DNA of 52,035 nt from Verrucomicrobiia bacterium. Lineage in GTDB: Bacteria; Verrucomicrobiota; Verrucomicrobiia; Limisphaerales; Pedosphaeraceae. The notes beneath the pieces were generated by a model. The model had not been told where the DNA came from. It saw nothing but the letters and a program-made list of their open reading frames with translations, and did no database searches. This document shows, one piece after another, positions 7,103-15,248 of this stretch. The stretch's first letter is position 1. Every line of letters starts with the position of its first letter. The position numbers and the translations under genes are program-made. Where the stretch lies: the NCBI GenBank assembly GCA_036268055.1, contig DATAUW010000022.1, positions 1-52,035 on the forward strand, read 5' to 3'.

Positions 7103-8137
7103 TTATAACGAAACCACCGCACCCGTCCTGATGGATTTTTCCTCCGCCTCACAAATCTCAACCGCACTCAAGCCATCCGCCGCCGTCACAACGCTCGGCG
7201 CAACCCCCCTTTGAATGCAGTCAATAAAATAACGCGTCTCGCCCAGGTAACCATCCCCCGCCTCGCATGAAACAACACGCCCCGCCTGGCCTGGCTCATA
7301 AATCTTGAGCGACTCCACTCCACGCGACAAATCAAAGTCCACCGTCGCCCGCTCGAAATTCACCGTGTATTCCATTTTGAATCCAAACGAGTCCGCCATC
7401 AGCCAACTCGCCTCCGCCGTCACGGGAGTTCCGTCCGCCACCTGATACGACGTCACCACATGATCCGGCGCGCCGCTGAACCGCGTGATGCCCGTTGAGA
7501 AAACACTCCGCGGACGCCCAAAACAAAATTGCACGAAATCCGTATCGTGAATGTGAAAATCCAAAAGCGCGCCGCCGGAATCTTCTCCGTTAAAATAATT
7601 CGCATTGCCCCACGCCGGCGGCGGCGACACCCGGCGGAAGCGCGCGGCCAAAACTTTGCCGTACGTTTGCGCGTCAATGGTTTGTTTGAGCCACGTCCAT
7701 TCCGGCCAGAAACGCATCACCATCGCCGGCATAAAAAATCCTTTGGCGCTCGCCGCCGCTTCCACAATCTCCCGGCACAACGCCGGCGTCCGCGCCAGCG
7801 GTTTTTCGCACAAAACATGTTTGCCCGCACGCAACGCCGCAACCGCCAGCGGCACATGCCATCGCGTCGGCACGCACAGGTCAATCAAATCAACGCCGGG
7901 GTCCGCGAGCAGTTGCGCAAAATCCGTGTACGCCCTGACCTGCGCGAGGTCGAGCTTGAACGGTTGCGTATCGCCAATATTTCCACCCGCGCCAGACAGA
8001 TCGCCATCCGCCGGTAATTTTCTCGTGCTGCAAACCGCCGCCACGCGCGCGCCGGGAATTTTGTGATACGCCTTGATGTGCGTCGCGCCCATGAAACCCA
8101 CTCCCACTACGCCCACGCCCACGCTCACAGTTTTCAT
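7103..8137 (-). CDS. Gfo/Idh/MocA family NAD(P)-dependent oxidoreductase
   Basis: A 344-residue cytosolic oxidoreductase. The N-terminal Rossmann fold shows GVVGVGFMGATHIKAYH at ~7-23. The family lysine motif appears as CEKPLARTP at ~105. A C-terminal alpha/beta domain follows with GALLDFHIHDTDFVQF. It lacks a signal peptide, unlike the other four oxidoreductases of this window. Its ATG overlaps the stop of the TIM-barrel gene at 8134 (ATGA), so the two form an operon for oxidation and isomerisation of a sugar or polyol such as inositol. The substrate cannot be read from the sequence. Confidence 0.88.
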   Translation of the reverse strand: MKTVSVGVGVVGVGFMGATHIKAYHKIPGARVAAVCSTRKLPADGDLSGAGGNIGDTQPFKLDLAQVRAYTDFAQLLADPGVDLIDLCVPTRWHVPLAVAALRAGKHVLCEKPLARTPALCREIVEAAASAKGFFMPAMVMRFWPEWTWLKQTIDAQTYGKVLAARFRRVSPPPAWGNANYFNGEDSGGALLDFHIHDTDFVQFCFGRPRSVFSTGITRFSGAPDHVVTSYQVADGTPVTAEASWLMADSFGFKMEYTVNFERATVDFDLSRGVESLKIYEPGQAGRVVSCEAGDGYLGETRYFIDCIQRGVAPSVVTAADGLSAVEICEAEEKSIRTGAVVSL

Positions 8138-8961
8138 TGGGTGAAGCGCGCGAGATATTCGTGCGCCGCGCAAATGTCCGCCACGCGTTGTTCACCCGCC
8201 TCGCGTTCAATGCAAAAATTTCCGCTGAAGCGCAGTTGCTCGACCGTGCGAAAAAACGCGGCCCAATCCACCTGCCCCATGCCCACCACCACCTCCTGCC
8301 CCCACGTGCCGGGCTTCTTCGTCTTCACCGCGTCCTTGATGTGGCACTGCTTGAGCCACGGCCCCAGCGCGCGCAACGCCGCGATCGGATCTTCCATGTC
8401 ATACAAAATGATATTCGCCGGATCGTAATTCACGCCCACGTTCGGCTGGTTAAGCAGTCGCAAAAAAGTGCGCAGCGTCTCCGCCTTTTCCTGTCCCGTC
8501 TCAAAACCAAGTTCCATTCCTTTCGCCGCAAATAATTCCGCGATCAACGTGATTCGTTGAAGCAATTTCTGAAACGTGCGGTCGCTCGGATCATGCGGCA
8601 AAAATCCCGCGTGAAACGTCACCAGCTTGACGCCCAGTGCTCGCGCAATTTCCGCATCCGCCTGGATGTTGCGCCAATTTTCCTCCCACGTCGCATCCGG
8701 GACCACCCCGCCGGTTTGCGCGATGGATTCCATCGTCGAATAATCTTCGCCCACGGTCGCAATCATCGCCGACGCAAAAGTAATTCCATTTTTCGCGCAC
8801 AACTCCGGCAGAACTCCCCACACCGCCGGCTGCGAACGCAATGGATCGAGCGCGATCTGCACGCGTTGGATGCCGATGGTTTGCAGTTGCCGGATCAGGT
8901 CATCGGGATCAGCCGGACGCAATGACCAACTGCATACGGCGAGATTAGCGGCGGTGATCAT
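8134..8961 (-). CDS. Sugar phosphate isomerase/epimerase family TIM barrel
   Basis: A 275-residue xylose-isomerase-like TIM barrel (AP endonuclease 2 superfamily). The metal-site strands are visible: TFHAGF at ~153-158, GFETGQE at ~189-195, NYDPANIILYD at ~214-224, QCHIKD at ~241-246 and the final CIEREAG. It lacks a signal peptide and is cytosolic. Its stop overlaps the ATG of the oxidoreductase at 8137, so the products probably act in one sugar or inositol pathway. The exact substrate is unknown. Confidence 0.85.
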   Translation of the reverse strand: MITAANLAVCSWSLRPADPDDLIRQLQTIGIQRVQIALDPLRSQPAVWGVLPELCAKNGITFASAMIATVGEDYSTMESIAQTGGVVPDATWEENWRNIQADAEIARALGVKLVTFHAGFLPHDPSDRTFQKLLQRITLIAELFAAKGMELGFETGQEKAETLRTFLRLLNQPNVGVNYDPANIILYDMEDPIAALRALGPWLKQCHIKDAVKTKKPGTWGQEVVVGMGQVDWAAFFRTVEQLRFSGNFCIEREAGEQRVADICAAHEYLARFTQ

Positions 8962-8995
8962 GGTGAGTCCAAACGTCGTGCACGTGCAAAAATAA

Positions 8996-9538
8996 TTACT
9001 TCGTTTGAAACCGTTTCACGAACTCGATAAATCCTTCCGCCTGGGTTTTCAACCGGCCCACAATTTCCGCATTGCTCAACTTGCCTTCGCCATCCAGCGA
9101 ATTGCCCACGAGCGGCAGAAATACGCGCTCGGGAAAAATGTAGGCATTGCGATAGCCAAAAATTTGCTGAAGCTGTTCCACCGGTCGAAGCGCGCCCCAC
9201 ATGCCCGCCGCCAACCCGACAAAACAAACCGGGCGATGATGAAAGCTCTCGGGAAACTTCAACATGTCTATGAAGTATTTCAAGATACCCGGAATCCCGC
9301 CGTTATATTCCGGCGTCACGATGATCAACGCCGTGGACTTAAGAATGGCCTCGGAAAAAGGCGCAAACGCCGCCGGTTTTTCACCGTAGGAAGTCGGCGC
9401 AAAAATCTCCGGGGGCAATTCCGCCAGATCCACCACCTTCAGCGGCACCTGAAGCTGCTTATAAATTTCTTCGATCTGCCGGGCGACTTTGCGCGTATTG
9501 CTGCCCGGACGATTCGTGCCAACGAGTAGCGTCATCAT
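8996..9538 (-). CDS. NAD(P)H-dependent FMN reductase
   Basis: A 180-residue flavodoxin-like reductase. The FMN phosphate loop appears as GTNRPGSNTRKVA at ~7-19. The second FMN motif is PEYNGGIPGILKYFIDML at ~87-104. Length fits the NADPH-dependent FMN reductase family, which supplies reduced flavin or reduces quinones and azo compounds. The start is one of two adjacent ATGs, 9538 or 9535. It sits 34 nt upstream of the TIM-barrel gene on the same strand and could be cotranscribed with it. Confidence 0.88.
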   Translation of the reverse strand: MMTLLVGTNRPGSNTRKVARQIEEIYKQLQVPLKVVDLAELPPEIFAPTSYGEKPAAFAPFSEAILKSTALIIVTPEYNGGIPGILKYFIDMLKFPESFHHRPVCFVGLAAGMWGALRPVEQLQQIFGYRNAYIFPERVFLPLVGNSLDGEGKLSNAEIVGRLKTQAEGFIEFVKRFQTK

Positions 9539-9604
9539 GCGCGCAGCATGACGGCACGGAAATCGAGTTTCAAGATTTCAGTTTCAAACTTTTTCGCGAC
9601 AAAT

Positions 9605-9817
9605 CTATTGCCACGCTTTTTCAGATTTTGCGCCATAATGTTCAAACGCTGTGGAAAGCCCTTTCAGCACTTCAGCGGTCGTCTCAAACAGCGCCTGCGC
9701 TTTCGGCTCCTTGACCTTCTCAACGTCGGCGCGCAGATGCTCAACGAGTTCATCCAGGCGTTGGCGAATGTGAATGGCGTGAAAATTTGGGTCCGATGGT
9801 GTGGGAGTGGCATTCAT
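9605..9817 (-). CDS. Small helical protein of unknown function
   Basis: A 70-residue acidic/basic helical protein (MNATPTPSDPNFHAIHIRQR...). It is mostly one or two amphipathic helices with Glu/Lys/Leu repeats (LDELVEHLRADVEKVKEPK) and no membrane segment or signal. ATG 9817 is chosen over the longer frame because upstream residues look non-coding. It precedes the FMN reductase on the same strand by 66 nt. I do not recognise the family. Confidence 0.55.
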   Translation of the reverse strand: MNATPTPSDPNFHAIHIRQRLDELVEHLRADVEKVKEPKAQALFETTAEVLKGLSTAFEHYGAKSEKAWQ

Positions 9818-9996
9818 AAAATCATTCCGGTTGAAGTTACAAACAAACCTATGACCGGTTTTGGGCACTGTCAAATTCGAGCGTAATTTACATCCCATTT
9901 ATTCGATTTAATGGCTTGAACATCTATGACGCATCCGCGCAATGGTAAGATGACGCTCCCAATGCCGCCGCAAGGACAACTGATATTCTAGCGCAT

Positions 9997-10181
9997 GGTA
10001 GGGCTGCGCTGCCGCGCAGCCGCCCTAAGTCCCGCATGGACAACCGACAATCCAGGGCACGGTAGGGCGGAGCTGCTGCTCCGCCGTCCGCAGTCCCGCA
10101 GGGACGAAAGATCTTAGCCCAGCCATTTATGGCTGGGTTTTAGTTCGCTTCCAATTCGAGTCCCGCCAGGGACGAAAGAAT
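9997..10181. repeat. Cluster of hairpin repeats (two families)
   Basis: Two GGTAGGGC-type imperfect palindromes (9997-10026 and 10061-10089) are followed by GTCCC-GCA-GGGAC at 10093-10105. A second copy of the unit seen at position 3 lies at 10114-10181: stem CCCAGCCA/TGGCTGGG, then GTCCC-GCCA-GGGAC and GACGAAAGAA. An inverted TTTCGTCCCTGCGG lies near 10231-10245. The 9818-10429 gap otherwise shows no convincing gene; the one 73-residue frame there has no protein-like features. Confidence 0.75.
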
Positions 10182-10429
10182 CTAACGAAAACAAACACGG
10201 CGCGAGTCTGGATGATTTCAGAAATATTTCTTTCGTCCCTGCGGAACTGCGGCTATGTGGCACGACCCATCTTGCCACTTGGAGCTAGTGCGCGGATGCA
10301 CTCCGATCCAATTTCATGGATTCAATATGTGAATTGGAAAATTCTGCGCTATTTCAAAGTCTCTTGCCTTGCGCCAAGGTATGATTTAGCATCCGCTTGT
10401 TACGGCATCAATAGTTTCAAGATGATAGT

Positions 10430-11286
10430 ATGAGGTCTATACTTACCCGAGCAGGAGTTTTGACACCTCTGGCTTTATCTCTCGCGCTGGCGCACGCTTC
10501 CGCTCAGACAACGAATTATCAACTTCATTTCGTTGGCTATATCAATGTGGATTTCGTGGCCTCTTCTCGAACCCGCTTGAGGGGGTGAGCAACACACTGA
10601 GTGAGTTGTTTCACAATTATCCTAACCCGGCATATGGCCCGCCAGAAGGCGCGACGATTTATCTTTGGAATCCGGTCACTTTATCGTTTGATACCAACTC
10701 TACATTTACCCACGGCTCCTGGACGTTTGATTTCACCTTGCCTCCAGGGGTTGGCGCCATGCTTGTTACACCGGAGCCATTTTCAAACTCATTTTATGGC
10801 TATGTGATCAACTCTGATGGAACTCTTCCCATCCCTGATGGCCCTGCAATCTCGCCTTTCCCACCAGTTTTTACCGGGCCAAACGGGCTCTACCTCCTTG
10901 CTGATAAAGCACCTCAAATTGACACAGGTACAAACATTTTTCTGTCCATCCTGGGTCGGATTCCATTTGTGGGCGAACAGGTAATAACCTTCTCCAGCAC
11001 CAACACCTATCTTGGCAATGGCACTTGGGACTCGATTCCCACTTTGAAATATGGCCAGGCCGCTTTTTTGAACATCATGTCGGAGCCGTCGCCGCTATTG
11101 TCTATCATCTGCACTAATGGAAATATTATCGTCTCGTGGCCACTAACAGCACGCGATTGGATACTTGAAACCAACAGCGATCCGCTCTCACTTTCCTGGC
11201 AAAATTACCTTGGGCCGATCACCAATAATTGCGTAACGAACACGTTGTCAACCGGAAGCCTGTTCTACCGCCTCACGTATCCGTAA
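10430..11286 (+). pseudogene. Exported surface protein broken by a frameshift
   Basis: ATG 10430 opens a 52-codon frame with a signal peptide (GVLTPLALSLALAHASAQT) and the start of a mature domain (NYQLHFVGYINVDF), stopping at TGA 10588. The continuation GLFSNPLEGVSNTLSELFHNYPN lies in the next frame and runs to 11286. A shift near 10556-10560 has therefore split one gene. The C-terminal part ends in a Trp-containing ILETNSDPLSLSWQNYLG domain and FYRLTYP, the usual tail of secreted repeat proteins in this phylum. Function is unknown. The break could be a true mutation or a sequencing error. Confidence 0.7.
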
Positions 11287-11302
11287 AAATATCTTCAGCT
11301 TC

Positions 11303-11797
11303 TTACGGCCCAATCCAATCGCTGGTCCCGCCAACACTCAACCTCATGCCTTTAAGAAATCTCGGCACAAATGAATTGGCGCGTGCGCCCGGCCCATTCG
11401 GTCCCCACTGCCACTGATATATCCGGTCCCGCAATCCATTCCGTGCGCAGTAACAATTAAATCGCCAGCGCCCACTCATCGCCGTGGGCAAAACCGCCGT
11501 GATGATTTCCCCTTCTCCCGGACGCAAATGCTTCACGGCGGCGCGATAACCAACCGAGATGCTTCCGGGTTTTCCCAAAGTCTCGATTTTACCAAAGCCA
11601 AAAGCGGTGACGGCGGTTGAACCACCCACATTCGTGATCGCAAAGTTCGCACACCACGCGCCCGTGTCATTCGTGATGGATAAAAATTTGACCGTCAGTT
11701 TTGGTTCCCGCCCCGCCTTCAGGCACTCGAACAAAAGCGCGGCCGCAAAAAAGAACAGCAGCAAAAATAGAAATATTTTTCGACGCGAAGTTCCCAT
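11303..11797 (-). CDS. Membrane-anchored hypothetical protein
   Basis: A 164-residue protein. A basic start (MGTSRRK) and one long hydrophobic segment (IFLFLLLFFFAAALLFECL) anchor it, and a beta-rich outer domain follows (LTVKFLSITNDTGAWCANFAITNVGGSTAV). The pattern TVKFL..TND..G...A.F.ITN recalls a family of small envelope proteins common in this phylum, whose role is unknown. ATG 11797 is chosen because the longer frame begins with TTG and adds five residues without features. It converges on the frameshifted gene with a 16-nt gap. Confidence 0.65.
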   Translation of the reverse strand: MGTSRRKIFLFLLLFFFAAALLFECLKAGREPKLTVKFLSITNDTGAWCANFAITNVGGSTAVTAFGFGKIETLGKPGSISVGYRAAVKHLRPGEGEIITAVLPTAMSGRWRFNCYCARNGLRDRIYQWQWGPNGPGARANSFVPRFLKGMRLSVGGTSDWIGP

Positions 11798-12003
11798 AAA
11801 CCCATCATTCAAAATCCGCTTGCTGGTTCACAACCCGGCTCGCGATCGTCCTTCGCTCACCATAGGAAACCATGCCGCTGGCCCCGTCAATGACAGAGCG
11901 AAGCCAAAATGGAAAATTCTGCGCTTGCAATATCGCGCCTTTTGGCTAATTTCCACGGTTCCGCCGCTTGATACGCGGCACTAACATTTAACGAATATAT
12001 TTT

Positions 12004-12561
12004 ATGGCAACCGCAAACGACCTCCGCCGTGGCATGGCGATCAATTATAATGGCGACGTAGCCGTGGTGCTCGACAGTCAGCATCGCACCCCCGGCAACC
12101 TGCGCGCCTTCGTCCAGGCGACCATCCGCAGCATCAAGACCGGCAAATCTTCCGACGTGCGCTTCAGCTCCACGGAAAAGATCGAAGTCATCCCCATGAT
12201 GACGCGCAAGATGGAATACAGCTATAAGGACGGCGAGGATTATGTTTTCTCCGATCCCGAAACTTTTGAGACCGTGAACTTGACGGAAGAAATCGTCGGC
12301 GACGCCAAAAATTTCCTGGTCGAAAATTCTCAGGTCACCACCACGTTCGTCGAAGAAAAAGCCGTTTCCATCGAACTGCCCTCGAGTGTCGTGCTCACGG
12401 TCAAAGACGCGCCGGAAGGCATCCGCGGCGACTCCGCCAACAACATGCAAAAGCCCGTCATCATGGAAACCGGCATCACCGTCCAGGCCCCGCTCTTCAT
12501 CAAAACCGGCGAGAAGCTCAAGATTGATACTCGCACCGGTAAATACATGGAACGCGCCTAA
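12004..12561 (+). CDS. efp: Elongation factor P
   Basis: A 185-residue three-domain EF-P that relieves ribosome stalling at polyproline stretches. The N-terminal KOW-like domain, central OB domain and C-terminal domain with VQAPLFIKTGEKLKIDTRTGKYMERA are all present. The usual modified loop (PGKG in many bacteria, PGR in others) reads HRTPGNLRAF here, with N32 in place of the modified Lys or Arg. The factor may therefore work unmodified. No modification gene (epmA, earP, ymfI) is nearby. It is followed by a strong terminator at 12589, so it is probably transcribed alone. Confidence 0.95.
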   Translation: MATANDLRRGMAINYNGDVAVVLDSQHRTPGNLRAFVQATIRSIKTGKSSDVRFSSTEKIEVIPMMTRKMEYSYKDGEDYVFSDPETFETVNLTEEIVGDAKNFLVENSQVTTTFVEEKAVSIELPSSVVLTVKDAPEGIRGDSANNMQKPVIMETGITVQAPLFIKTGEKLKIDTRTGKYMERA

Positions 12562-12588
12562 CTCGCGAACCTCCAATTTATTCTCGCG

Positions 12589-12623
12589 CGGGCGGACCTA
12601 AAAAGTCCGCCCGTTTTGCTTTT
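12589..12623 (+). terminator. Rho-independent terminator after efp
   Basis: A perfect 9-bp GC-rich stem CGGGCGGAC/GTCCGCCCG with a 7-nt loop is followed by TTTTGCTTTT, 28 nt after the efp stop. Confidence 0.85.
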
Positions 12624-12852
12624 GGTGATACCGCCGCCTTGTAAAAACCCTTCTAAAACGCCCGTTTCATTGCCTGAAATCCCCCTCTTGACTAAAGCCC
12701 GTTCGCATTTATGTATCCCTTATGAAGCATACACAGAAAGATCAGTTATCTCTATCGTCTCATGATAGAAGTGGGGCTATATCATGGGTGGCGGGCCGGG
12801 CGAACCTGGCGGGTTTCAGCGATTTCAAATCTTCTGCAATCGGGAGGATCCC

Positions 12853-13092
12853 ATGAACAAAATGCCATATATTAAATCTGCTGTGTTCGGCCTCGCCGTG
12901 GCACTGATTGTCATTGTGACCGGTTGCGTGGGATACGTCGGTCCTGACGGTGGCGACGTATATGTTCCCGGGCCCGAAGTCACCGTGTTCGGTGGCGGCT
13001 TCGGTCGCGTCCATGACGTGCATGCTTATAGCCATCGCGGTTTTGTAAGCCGGGGTTATGCCCATGGCGGCGGCTTTCACGGACGGCGCTAA
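12853..13092 (+). CDS. Small glycine/histidine-rich lipoprotein
   Basis: A 79-residue lipoprotein. The signal peptide hydrophobic stretch (AVFGLAVALIVIV) ends in a TGC lipobox, giving a lipid-anchored N-terminal Cys. The mature part is rich in Gly, Val, Tyr and His and ends GYAHGGGFHGRR. ATG 12853 is preceded by GGAGG, a clear ribosome binding site, and displaces the longer frame. The DUF2950 gene follows 29 nt later, so the pair is likely an operon. In other bacteria DUF2950 genes neighbour DUF3300 genes whose products have similar GGGFHG tails, which makes a shared envelope role plausible. Confidence 0.75.
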   Translation: MNKMPYIKSAVFGLAVALIVIVTGCVGYVGPDGGDVYVPGPEVTVFGGGFGRVHDVHAYSHRGFVSRGYAHGGGFHGRR

Positions 13093-13121
13093 AACTTTTC
13101 CAACTTGAACTGCCCATCATT

Positions 13122-14087
13122 ATGAAATTCTCCAAACAAATTTTTCAACCTGCCACTCTCCTCGCCACCGTCGCCGCTCTGAGCATCGGCTTTAGTCCGC
13201 TCAATTCAGCCGCAGCGGACGATTCCTCCACCAAACCCGACGGCCGTAAATTCCCTTCGCCGGACGAAGCCATCCAGGCGCTCCGCACCGCCGCCGAAAG
13301 CAAAGACGAAGGCGCCCTGCGCGAAATCTTCGGCCCGCAATTCAAAGAGCTTCTCACTGGCGATAAAGTTCAGGACGCGCAAAACGCGCAGAAGTTCGCG
13401 AATGTGATGGCCGAAGGTTGCAGTCCCGTTACCGAGGGCGACAAGGTCACGCTCGAAATCGGCACCAATCATTGGCCCTTGCCCATTCCGCTCGTGAAGG
13501 TCAATGACCAATGGCAATTCGATACCGCCGCCGGCAAAGAAGAAATCATCAACCGCCACGTCGGCAAAGATGAGTTGAGCGCCATAGGCGTTTGCCGCGC
13601 GTATGTAAAAGCGCAGCAACAATTCGCCAGCGCCAATCAAAACACTTACGCCGAAAAATTCAAAAGTTCGGCTGGCAAAAAGGATGGCTTGTATTGGCAC
13701 GCTGCGGACGGCGAACCGGAAAGTCCGTTCGGCCCGCTCGTTGCGGAAGCGCATGCGGAAGGCTACACCTCACACCTGCGGCCGCATCCGTTTCACGGCT
13801 ATTACTTTCACATCCTGACGCGCCAGGGCGAGGCCGCGCCCGGCGGAAAAATGAACTATGTTTCTGATGGCAAATTGACCGGCGGCTTCGCGCTCATTGC
13901 CTATCCCGAAAAGTGGGACCAATCGGGCGTTATGACCTTCATCGTCAACCAGGACGGCAAAATCTATCAGCGCAACTTGGGTGAAGACACCTTGCATCTC
14001 GCGCGCGACATCAAGGAATACAATCCCGACAGCCAATGGACCCTCGTCGAAGACGAAGGCATCGCCGACGCCGCGACTGAGAAATAA
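13122..14087 (+). CDS. DUF2950 family exported protein
   Basis: A 321-residue secreted protein. The signal peptide ends at about residue 31 (SPLNSAAADD). The DUF2950 domain follows, with FPSPDEAIQALRTAAESKDEGALREIFG at ~43-70 and the conserved C-terminal HPFHGYYFHILTRQG and FALIAYPEKWDQSGVMTFIVNQDGKIYQRNLG. The family is widespread in Acidobacteria, Proteobacteria and Verrucomicrobia, but its biochemical role is unknown. Length and the ending with EYNPDSQW fit. It is cotranscribed with the lipoprotein upstream and closed by a strong terminator. Confidence 0.88.
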   Translation: MKFSKQIFQPATLLATVAALSIGFSPLNSAAADDSSTKPDGRKFPSPDEAIQALRTAAESKDEGALREIFGPQFKELLTGDKVQDAQNAQKFANVMAEGCSPVTEGDKVTLEIGTNHWPLPIPLVKVNDQWQFDTAAGKEEIINRHVGKDELSAIGVCRAYVKAQQQFASANQNTYAEKFKSSAGKKDGLYWHAADGEPESPFGPLVAEAHAEGYTSHLRPHPFHGYYFHILTRQGEAAPGGKMNYVSDGKLTGGFALIAYPEKWDQSGVMTFIVNQDGKIYQRNLGEDTLHLARDIKEYNPDSQWTLVEDEGIADAATEK

Positions 14088-14102
14088 CCTCAAAACCTAA
14101 TT

Positions 14103-14238
14103 GAACCGTGGAGACGCGGAGGTTGGAGAAGAATCATTTTCTCCAACCTCCTTTTCTTTTTAACCCGTAAATTATTTTTCAATCCATTCGCCACCTTTTA
14201 ATTTTTCAGACCTCCGCGCCTCCGCGTCTCCGCGGTTC
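14103..14238. repeat. Long inverted repeat of GGAGACGCGGAGG type
   Basis: The left arm at 14103-14123 (GAACCGTGGAGACGCGGAGGT) pairs with the right arm at 14210-14238 (ACCTCCGCG...CGCGGTTC), with an 8-base insertion in the right arm. The same purine-rich theme appears as CTCTGCGCCTCT repeats at 16577-16620. Confidence 0.65.
14119..14161 (+). terminator. Rho-independent terminator after DUF2950 gene
   Basis: A perfect 12-bp stem GAGGTTGGAGAA/TTCTCCAACCTC with an 8-nt loop is followed by CTTTTCTTTTT. It is nested in a larger inverted repeat (14103-14123 with 14210-14238) of the GGAGACGCGGAGG type. Confidence 0.88.
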
Positions 14239-14287
14239 AAAAGTATTTTCAGCTTCCCCTTGCCTTCGCCGAAAAAATAAAAATAAT

Positions 14288-14315
14288 TGTCCTGAACGGG
14301 GTAACATCGTTCGTC
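14288..14315 (+). promoter_or_regulatory. Candidate ECF42-type promoter upstream of the VOC gene
   Basis: TGTCCTGA at 14288-14295 and CGTTCGTC at 14308-14315. The same two blocks recur before the YciI gene at almost the same distance from its ATG (49 versus 48 nt). ECF42 factors are reported to use TGTCGA-like -35 and CGTC-like -10 elements, which fits. Confidence 0.6.
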
Positions 14316-14363
14316 ATTCCTTTGTTAGATTAACGAACGTCCATCAACAATAACGAAAATATT

Positions 14364-14759
14364 ATGAGCAAATCCACGAAACCATCGGCCAGCATCATCT
14401 GGTTTGAAATCCCGGCGGACGATATGAATCGCGCCAAGAAATTCTACAGCTCACTCTTCGGCTGGAAGATCAATCCCATCCCCAACATGGACAGCTACTG
14501 GCACATTGATACCGGCGGCCCCGACCCCACGCCCGACGGCGGCATGATGCAGCGCAAATGCCCCGAGCAATCCATCACCAATTACGTTCTCGTCCCCTCC
14601 GTCACCACCGCTGCCAAAAAAGTTACCAAACTCGGCGGCAAAGTGATCATGGAAAAAACCGTCGTCCCCAACATGGGCTGTTTTGCCGTCTGTCAGGACA
14701 CCGAGAACAACACCTTCGCCCTTTGGGAAATCGCCAAGGGCATGAAAAAGAAAAAATAA
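14364..14759 (+). CDS. VOC superfamily (glyoxalase-like) protein
   Basis: A 131-residue protein of the vicinal oxygen chelate fold: a paired beta-alpha-beta-beta-beta module. It starts SIIWFEIPADDMNRAKKFYSSLFGWKI and ends FAVCQDTENNTFALWEIAKG, the usual bleomycin-resistance/glyoxalase-like layout. A metal-binding Glu occurs near W-E-I at the end. The specific substrate is unknown. It opens the ECF module: VOC, YciI and sigma factor. Such small enzymes are common partners of ECF42 sigma factors. Confidence 0.85.
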   Translation: MSKSTKPSASIIWFEIPADDMNRAKKFYSSLFGWKINPIPNMDSYWHIDTGGPDPTPDGGMMQRKCPEQSITNYVLVPSVTTAAKKVTKLGGKVIMEKTVVPNMGCFAVCQDTENNTFALWEIAKGMKKKK

Positions 14760-14760
14760 A

Positions 14761-14787
14761 TGTCCTGATCGCGATCCTTCGTTCGTC
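14761..14787 (+). promoter_or_regulatory. Candidate ECF42-type promoter upstream of the YciI gene
   Basis: TGTCCTGA at 14761-14768, starting two bases after the VOC stop, and CGTTCGTC at 14780-14787. It matches the motif at 14288 in both blocks, with a spacer one base shorter. It implies autoregulation of the YciI-sigma operon. Confidence 0.6.
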
Positions 14788-14834
14788 GTCTCTATGAACG
14801 ATCGAATGGATCGCAACTTAACAAAAATAAAATT

Positions 14835-15230
14835 ATGAAAAATCAATACATCCTGTTCTTCCGCGACACTAGCTGGACCAAAGGCCTTTCGCCGGAGCAA
14901 ATTCAAACCGTTCTCGGCGAATGGAAAGGCTGGTTCGAAGGCCTGATGAGCGATGGCCGCGCCAAGGCCGGTCACCCCCTCGAAAACACCGGCAAAGTTA
15001 TCTCCGGCAAAAAAGGCCGCGTCGTCGCCGACGGTCCTTATGCCGAAGCCAAGGAAGCCGTCGGCGGTTTTTTCTTCCTCGAAGTCGAGAGCATGGACGA
15101 AGCCGTCGCCATCGCCAAGCAATGCCCCGGCCTCGATTACGGCGCCATCGTTGAAGTGCGCCCCGTCGCCGCGGAATGCCCCGCGATGCGGCACATGCAG
15201 GAAAACCAGCTCGCGCACGCCGCGGCTTGA
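14835..15230 (+). CDS. YciI/DGPF family protein of ECF42 module
   Basis: A 131-residue YCII-related protein with the DGPY signature (VVADGPYAEAKEAVGGFFFLEVES) at ~66-89, corresponding to the DGPF motif. These proteins form ferredoxin-like barrel dimers and are almost always encoded beside ECF42 sigma factors. Their function is poorly known. The gene is 18 nt upstream of the sigma factor, and its own start is preceded by a candidate ECF promoter. The C-terminal EVRPVAAECPAMRHM is typical. Confidence 0.9.
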   Translation: MKNQYILFFRDTSWTKGLSPEQIQTVLGEWKGWFEGLMSDGRAKAGHPLENTGKVISGKKGRVVADGPYAEAKEAVGGFFFLEVESMDEAVAIAKQCPGLDYGAIVEVRPVAAECPAMRHMQENQLAHAAA

Positions 15231-15248
15231 GTCTTCGCCGGGAACATC

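Noticed and set aside
10212-10433. 73-codon plus-strand frame
   Set aside because: It overlaps repeat-derived sequence and ends inside the true signal-peptide gene start at 10430, with no protein-like features.
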